9,972 nt of DNA from positions 1-9,972 of the forward strand of contig CAYPKW010000088.1 in the NCBI GenBank assembly GCA_964411425.1. The letters are read 5' to 3'. Position numbers and translations under genes: made by a program. Source of the DNA: CAYPKW01 sp964411425. GTDB lineage: Bacteria > Pseudomonadota > Alphaproteobacteria > Dongiales > Dongiaceae. Position 1 is the first letter of the stretch. Every line of letters begins with the position of its first letter. Under the pieces are notes generated by a model, which worked only from the letters and a program-made list of their open reading frames with translations, ran no database searches and was not told the DNA's origin. This document shows positions 6,403 to 9,972 of this stretch, piece after piece.

Positions 6403-6945
6403 GTGCAGGTCGAGGCGACCCAGCTGGCCGGAGTCTGCGTCCTGGTTCCGGCGCGCCACCGGGATGCCCGCGGCTTCTTCTCCGAGACCTACAGCCGGCA
6501 TGGGCTGGCAGAGGCCGGAATCGCGGCGGACTTCGTGCAGGACAACCATTCGTCGTCGCGCCGGCGGGGCACGGTGCGCGGCCTGCATTTCCAGGCGGCG
6601 CCCTTCGCCCAGGCGAAACTGGTGCGCGTGGTGCAGGGCGCCGTCCTCGACGTGGCCCTCGACATCAGGCGCGACAGCCCGACCTTCGGGCGCCACGTCG
6701 CCGTCGAGCTCAGCGCCGACAATTGGCGCCAGCTCTACGTCCCGGCCGGGTTCGCGCACGGGTTCTGCACCCTTGAGGACGATACCGAGGTTTTGTACAA
6801 GGTCTCGGCTCCCTATTCGGCCACCCACGAGCGGGGCGTGTTATGGTCGGACCCGGCGCTGGCGATCCCTTGGCCGGTCGGCGCCGAGGCGGCCGTCGTA
6901 TCGGACAGGGATCGCCGCTATCCAACCCTGGCGGAGCTTGTCTAA
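6403..6945 (+). CDS. rmlC: dTDP-4-dehydrorhamnose 3,5-epimerase
   Basis: Cytoplasmic cupin enzyme that epimerises C3 and C5 of dTDP-4-keto-6-deoxyglucose, the third step of dTDP-L-rhamnose synthesis (also called rfbC). It has 180 residues, the normal length. Visible active-site positions match characterised RmlC proteins: Arg59 and His62 in RGLHFQ, Lys72 in AKLVRV, His119 in GFAHGF, and Tyr132 in LYKVSAPYS. The substrate loop DNHSSS and the DxRGFFSETY strand are also present. It starts at GTG 6403 with AGGGGA at 6387-6392; this ribosome site overlaps the permease stop codon, suggesting transcription and perhaps translation linked to the transporter gene. rmlB follows after 47 bases. Confidence 0.96.
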   Translation: MQVEATQLAGVCVLVPARHRDARGFFSETYSRHGLAEAGIAADFVQDNHSSSRRRGTVRGLHFQAAPFAQAKLVRVVQGAVLDVALDIRRDSPTFGRHVAVELSADNWRQLYVPAGFAHGFCTLEDDTEVLYKVSAPYSATHERGVLWSDPALAIPWPVGAEAAVVSDRDRRYPTLAELV

Positions 6946-6992
6946 TGATGCGCCCGCGCGAGCGTGACCGTCCTCTGGCGGAGTGGTGAGCG

Positions 6993-8054
6993 GTGCGCGT
7001 CCTCGTCACCGGCGGTGCAGGCTTCATCGGCTCGACCGTCGTCCGCCATCTCGCGGGCGAGGCGGGCCACAGCGTGCTCAACGTCGATGCGCTGACCTAC
7101 GCCGCCAATCCGGCCTCGCTCGACGCGCTCGCCGGCCACCCCAACTATCGCTTCGCCGAGGCGAACGTGTGCGACGCCGCCGCCATCGGCCGCCTGTTCG
7201 CGGAATTCGATCCCGACGCCGTGATGCACTTGGCGGCGGAATCGCATGTCGACCGCTCGATCGACCGCCCGGCGCCCTTCATCGAGACCAATATCATCGG
7301 CACCTACGTCATGCTGGAGGCGGCGCTGCGCCATTGGCAAGGCTTGCCAGCCGACCGGCGCGAGGCGTTCCGCTTCCACCACGTCTCGACCGACGAGGTA
7401 TATGGCTCGCTCGGGCCGGTCGGGCGCTTCGTCGAGACGACGGCGTACCGGCCCAATTCGCCCTACGCGGCGAGCAAGGCGGGCGCCGATCACCTGGTGC
7501 GCGCCTGGCATCGCACCTACGCCCTGCCCGCGATCGTGAGCAACACCTGCAACAATTACGGCCCCTGCCAATTCCCGGAAAAGCTGATTCCGCTCGCCAT
7601 CATCAACGGGCTGCGCGGCCGGCCGATCGGCCTCTACGGCAGCGGCGCCAACGTGCGTGACTGGCTCTACGTCGAGGACCACGCGCGGGCGCTGGCGCTC
7701 GTGCTCGGCCGCGGGCGGGTCGGCGAGACCTACAACATCGGCGCCGAGGCGGAGCGCACCAATTTGCAGGTCGTGGAGGCGATCTGCGATCTCTTGGACG
7801 AAATGGCGCCCGATCGCGCCGGCCCCCGCCGCCGGCTGGTGACATTCGTCGCCGACCGGCCCGGACACGACAGGCGCTACGCGATCGACGCCGGCAAGCT
7901 CCGCCGCGAGCTCGGGTGGCGGCCGGCGGAGAGCTTCGAGAGCGGCCTCAGGCTGACGGTGCGCTGGTACCTCGACAACAGCGCTTGGTGGCAGGCCATC
8001 CTCGACGGCGTCTACCGCGGCGAGCGGCTCGGGCTCGGGGGCGCGCGGCCATGA
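6993..8054 (+). CDS. rmlB: dTDP-glucose 4,6-dehydratase
   Basis: Cytoplasmic extended short-chain dehydrogenase converting dTDP-D-glucose to dTDP-4-keto-6-deoxy-D-glucose with a bound NAD+, the second step of the pathway (also called rfbB). It has 353 residues, normal for the family. The Rossmann motif is GGAGFIG (7-13). The catalytic Thr133-Asp134-Glu135 lies in STDEVYG, and Tyr158 and Lys162 in YAASK. Other family blocks are HLAAESHVDRSI, NNYGPCQFPEKLIPL and NVRDWLYVEDHARAL. GTG 6993 is the start, with GGAG at 6980-6983 nine bases upstream. The stop overlaps the rmlD start as ATGA, typical of translational coupling. Confidence 0.97.
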   Translation: MRVLVTGGAGFIGSTVVRHLAGEAGHSVLNVDALTYAANPASLDALAGHPNYRFAEANVCDAAAIGRLFAEFDPDAVMHLAAESHVDRSIDRPAPFIETNIIGTYVMLEAALRHWQGLPADRREAFRFHHVSTDEVYGSLGPVGRFVETTAYRPNSPYAASKAGADHLVRAWHRTYALPAIVSNTCNNYGPCQFPEKLIPLAIINGLRGRPIGLYGSGANVRDWLYVEDHARALALVLGRGRVGETYNIGAEAERTNLQVVEAICDLLDEMAPDRAGPRRRLVTFVADRPGHDRRYAIDAGKLRRELGWRPAESFESGLRLTVRWYLDNSAWWQAILDGVYRGERLGLGGARP

Positions 8055-8959
8055 GCCCTGAGCCGCGGACCATCCTGCTGCTCGGCCGCGAGGGCCAAAT
8101 CGGCGCCGAGCTGCTCGCGCTGGGCGAGCGCTTCGGGTTCGCCGTCGAAGGCCCGGCGCGCCGGCAGATCGACATCGCCGACGCGGCGGCGGTCGGCGCG
8201 GCGCTGGCCGCGAGCCGCGCCGGGCTGGTCGTCAACGCGGCGGCCTACACCGCCGTGGACCGCGCCGAGCGCGAGGTCGAGCGTGCCTTCGCCGTCAACG
8301 CGCTAGGCGCCGCCAACCTGGCCGCCGCCTGCGCGCGGCAGGGCGTGCCGCTGGTTCATCTTTCGACCGACTACGTGTTCGGCGCCGCCAAGCGCGCGCC
8401 CTGGCGCGAGGACGACCCGATCGACCCCTTGAGCGTCTACGGCGCCAGCAAGGCGGCCGGCGAATTGGCGGTGCGCGCCGCAGTGGAGCGCCACGTCATC
8501 CTGCGCACCTCCGGCGTGTTCAGCCGCCATCGCCGCAATTTCCTCAAGGCCGTGCTGGCGGCCGCCGCGGCGGGGCGCGCGCTCGAGGTGGTGGACGACC
8601 AGACGACCTGTCCCACGCCGGCCTGCCACGTCGCCGAGGCGATTCTCACGCTCGCGCAGCGATTGGGCGAGGGGGACGGCTGGGGAACCTACCATTATTG
8701 CGCCGAGGGGCCGGTCACCTGGTTCGCCTTTGCCGGCGCCATCCTCGAGGTCTATGCCGGCCTCGGGCGGAGCGCGCCGGCGCCGCGCCCGGTCGCCAGC
8801 GCCGCCTATGGCGCGCCGGCGCGCCGGCCGCCCTACGCCGTGCTCGACTGCGGCAAGATCGCGGCGCGCTGGGCGATCCGCCCGCGCCCATGGCGGGACG
8901 AGCTGCCGGCCACCGTCGCCGCGGTGCTCGGGGCCGCGGTTCATGAGGAGGCGGTATGA
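8051..8959 (+). CDS. rmlD: dTDP-4-dehydrorhamnose reductase
   Basis: Cytoplasmic NAD(P)H-dependent reductase making dTDP-L-rhamnose from dTDP-4-keto-L-rhamnose, the last pathway step (also called rfbD). It has 302 residues, within the family range. The nucleotide-binding loop is GREGQIG (12-18), followed by NAAAYTAVDRAE (62-73). The catalytic serine/threonine is in STDYVFG (105-111), and Tyr130 and Lys134 lie in YGASK. Later blocks are RTSGVFS...NFLKAV, DDQTTCPTPA and the substrate-loop RPPYAVLDC. The start ATG overlaps the rmlB stop by four bases; GGGGG at 8037-8041 may serve as ribosome site. Its stop in turn overlaps the rmlA start. Confidence 0.96.
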   Translation: MSPEPRTILLLGREGQIGAELLALGERFGFAVEGPARRQIDIADAAAVGAALAASRAGLVVNAAAYTAVDRAEREVERAFAVNALGAANLAAACARQGVPLVHLSTDYVFGAAKRAPWREDDPIDPLSVYGASKAAGELAVRAAVERHVILRTSGVFSRHRRNFLKAVLAAAAAGRALEVVDDQTTCPTPACHVAEAILTLAQRLGEGDGWGTYHYCAEGPVTWFAFAGAILEVYAGLGRSAPAPRPVASAAYGAPARRPPYAVLDCGKIAARWAIRPRPWRDELPATVAAVLGAAVHEEAV

Positions 8960-9822
8960 AGGGCATCGTGCTGGCCGGCGGCGCCGGGACGCGGCTGCAT
9001 CCCATCACCCTCTCGGTGTCGAAGCAGCTGCTGCCGATCTACGACAAGCCGATGATCTACTACCCGCTCTCGACCCTGATGCTGGCCGGCGTGCGCGACA
9101 TCCTGGTCATCAGCACGCCGCACGATCGGGCGGGCTTCGAGCGCCTGCTGGGCGATGGGCGCAGGTGGGGGATCGCGCTCAGCTACGCCGTGCAGCCGCG
9201 GCCCAACGGGTTGGCCGAGGCGTTCATCATCGGGCGCGACTTCGTCGGCGCCGAGCGCGTCGCCCTCGTGCTCGGCGACAACGTGATCTTCGGTCACGGG
9301 CTCGTCGAGCGCCTCACCGCCGCCGCCGGGCGACCGTCGGGCGCCACCATCTTCGGCTACCAGGTGCGTGACCCCCAGCGCTACGGCGTGGTCGAGCTCA
9401 GCCCCGACGGCCGGCCGATCGGCATCGAGGAGAAGCCGACGTCGCCGCGCTCGCGCTGGGCGGCGATCGGGCTCTACTTCTACGACAACGCCGTGCTCGA
9501 CATCGCCCGCTCGCTCAAGCCGTCGGCGCGCGGCGAGCTGGAAATCAGCGACGTGAACCGGCGCTATCTCGAAACCGGCCGGCTCGGCGTCGAGCGGCTC
9601 GGGCGCGGCTACGCCTGGTTCGACGCCGGCACCTACGACTCGCTGCTCGAGGTGGCCGAGTTCGTGCGCACGGTGGAGTTGCGCCAGGGCATGAAGATCG
9701 GCTGCGTCGAGGAGGTGGCCTATCGCATGGGCTTCATCGACGCCGAGCAGCTCCTGCGCCTCGCCGCGGCGCTTCCCAACAGCGCCTACGGCGACTACCT
9801 GCGCGGCCTCGTCGAGGGCTAG
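8956..9822 (+). CDS. rmlA: Glucose-1-phosphate thymidylyltransferase
   Basis: Cytoplasmic nucleotidyltransferase joining glucose-1-phosphate and dTTP into dTDP-glucose, the first and normally feedback-controlled pathway step (also called rfbA). It has 288 residues, matching usual RmlA length of about 290. The nucleotide-binding GGAGTRLHPIT (8-18) is followed by KQLLPIYDKPMIYYPLSTLM (23-42). The metal-binding LGDN holds Asp108, EEKP is at 158-161, and WFDAGTYDSL (221-230) holds the second metal Asp. ATG 8956 overlaps the rmlD stop (ATGA), with GAGGAGG at 8945-8951 unusually close (4-5 bases). The stop TAG at 9820-9822 lies inside the terminal CTAG of the second repeat. The protein end (YGDYLRGLVEG) looks complete, so the insertion seems not to have truncated it appreciably. 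Confidence 0.97.
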   Translation: MKGIVLAGGAGTRLHPITLSVSKQLLPIYDKPMIYYPLSTLMLAGVRDILVISTPHDRAGFERLLGDGRRWGIALSYAVQPRPNGLAEAFIIGRDFVGAERVALVLGDNVIFGHGLVERLTAAAGRPSGATIFGYQVRDPQRYGVVELSPDGRPIGIEEKPTSPRSRWAAIGLYFYDNAVLDIARSLKPSARGELEISDVNRRYLETGRLGVERLGRGYAWFDAGTYDSLLEVAEFVRTVELRQGMKIGCVEEVAYRMGFIDAEQLLRLAAALPNSAYGDYLRGLVEG

Positions 9823-9972
9823 TGGATCCGAACCCAATAGAAGTGTCATCGCCGGGCGTGCCCCCGGGTTTAACCCGGGGGCGGCGATCCATGGTGCAGC
9901 GGCACGATGGATGCCCGCGTCAAGCGCGGGCATGACAAGTGGGGGAGCCAAATGTCGGATTGCATCCACTAG
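9819..9972. repeat. 154-bp MITE-like palindromic repeat, copy 2
   Basis: Same orientation and same length as copy 1. Both ends are CTAGTGGAT-type inverted repeats, but relative to copy 1 it lacks 18 bases after the first 13. The lost block includes the inner part of the left inverted end, so the left end is shortened. It also gains 18 bases in the middle, forming a new hairpin. The 40-base core (9900-9939), with the ATGCCCGCG/CGCGGGCAT stem, is identical to copy 1. The minus strand again reads MPALDAGIHRA...PWIA. The left end overlaps the rmlA stop codon, and the right end is exactly the last base of the window. No transposase gene is present. Confidence 0.85.
9860..9882 (+). other. Perfect hairpin unique to repeat copy 2
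   Basis: GCCCCCGGGTT (9860-9870) pairs exactly with AACCCGGGGGC (9872-9882) around a single central T. It is nested between ATCGCC (9849-9854) and GGCGAT (9883-9888), the outer arms that in copy 1 close a simpler hairpin. It lies 38 bases after the rmlA stop, so in the mRNA it could act as a 3' stabilising or terminating structure. No T-tract follows, so intrinsic termination is unlikely without help. Confidence 0.6.

Noticed and set aside
5607..6776. Plus-strand frame of 389 codons over the permease and rmlC
   Set aside because: Arg/Gly/Ala/Pro/His-rich shifted reading of two well-supported genes; no recognisable domain.
5956..6828. Minus-strand frame of 290 codons opposite the permease and rmlC
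   Set aside because: Antisense shadow with no start context or family features, spanning the junction of two clear plus-strand genes.
6942..7868. Minus-strand frame of 308 codons opposite rmlB
   Set aside because: Antisense shadow of rmlB, whose catalytic and cofactor motifs are all intact on the plus strand.
8941..9969. Minus-strand frame of 342 codons through repeat copy 2 and across rmlA
   Set aside because: Same repeat-derived start as above, then an exact antisense shadow of rmlA, whose plus-strand product is unmistakable. High GC content makes long antisense frames common here.
2590..9972. The two repeats as ends of a composite transposon
   Set aside because: Neither copy carries a transposase, the copies are in direct orientation and internally diverged, and the enclosed genes are ordinary housekeeping and envelope genes with no composition shift that I can see.

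Overview
The window is GC-rich throughout and looks like chromosomal DNA of an alphaproteobacterium. The gene families fit this: a PotC/YdcV-type permease, a ChrA chromate transporter, a TfoX C-terminal-domain protein, a membrane-anchored lytic transglycosylase and an rml sugar cluster. Two copies of a short palindromic repeat add support, because their reverse strand translates to the LDAGIH...PWIA peptide that recurs as spurious proteins in Alphaproteobacteria. I cannot name the genus.

Layout, left to right. (1) 2-808: the 3' part of an ABC transporter inner-membrane permease of the spermidine/putrescine type, whose start lies outside the window. (2) 850-1160: a self-contained cold-shock gene with a plausible sigma70 promoter in front and a strong GC hairpin behind. 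(3) 1215-2570: a full-length two-domain ChrA-type transporter. (4) 2590-2743: first copy of a 154-bp MITE-like repeat with 20-bp inverted ends. (5) 2808-3197: a small TfoX_C protein, converging on and overlapping a minus-strand lytic transglycosylase (3112-4326). (6) 4559-6387: a polar amino-acid-type periplasmic binding protein and its permease, without an ATPase gene beside them. (7) 6403-9822: rmlC-rmlB-rmlD-rmlA, the complete set for making dTDP-L-rhamnose from glucose-1-phosphate and dTTP, with ATGA overlaps at B/D and D/A. (8) 9819-9972: second copy of the 154-bp repeat, same orientation, whose first bases include the rmlA stop codon; the window ends exactly on its right end.

From 4559 to 9822 all genes are on the plus strand with gaps of 8, 15 and 47 bases followed by overlaps, so the binding protein, permease and rml genes may be one transcript. 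The rml products act in sequence: RmlA makes dTDP-glucose, RmlB dehydrates it, RmlC epimerises it and RmlD reduces it to dTDP-L-rhamnose for cell-surface polysaccharide.

I found no CRISPR array, phage, toxin-antitoxin, tRNA or rRNA, and no convincing new multi-gene system. The most interesting non-coding signal is the repeat pair: equal in length but internally rearranged, with an 18-base loss and an 18-base hairpin gain, and bounding about 7.1 kb of DNA as direct repeats.
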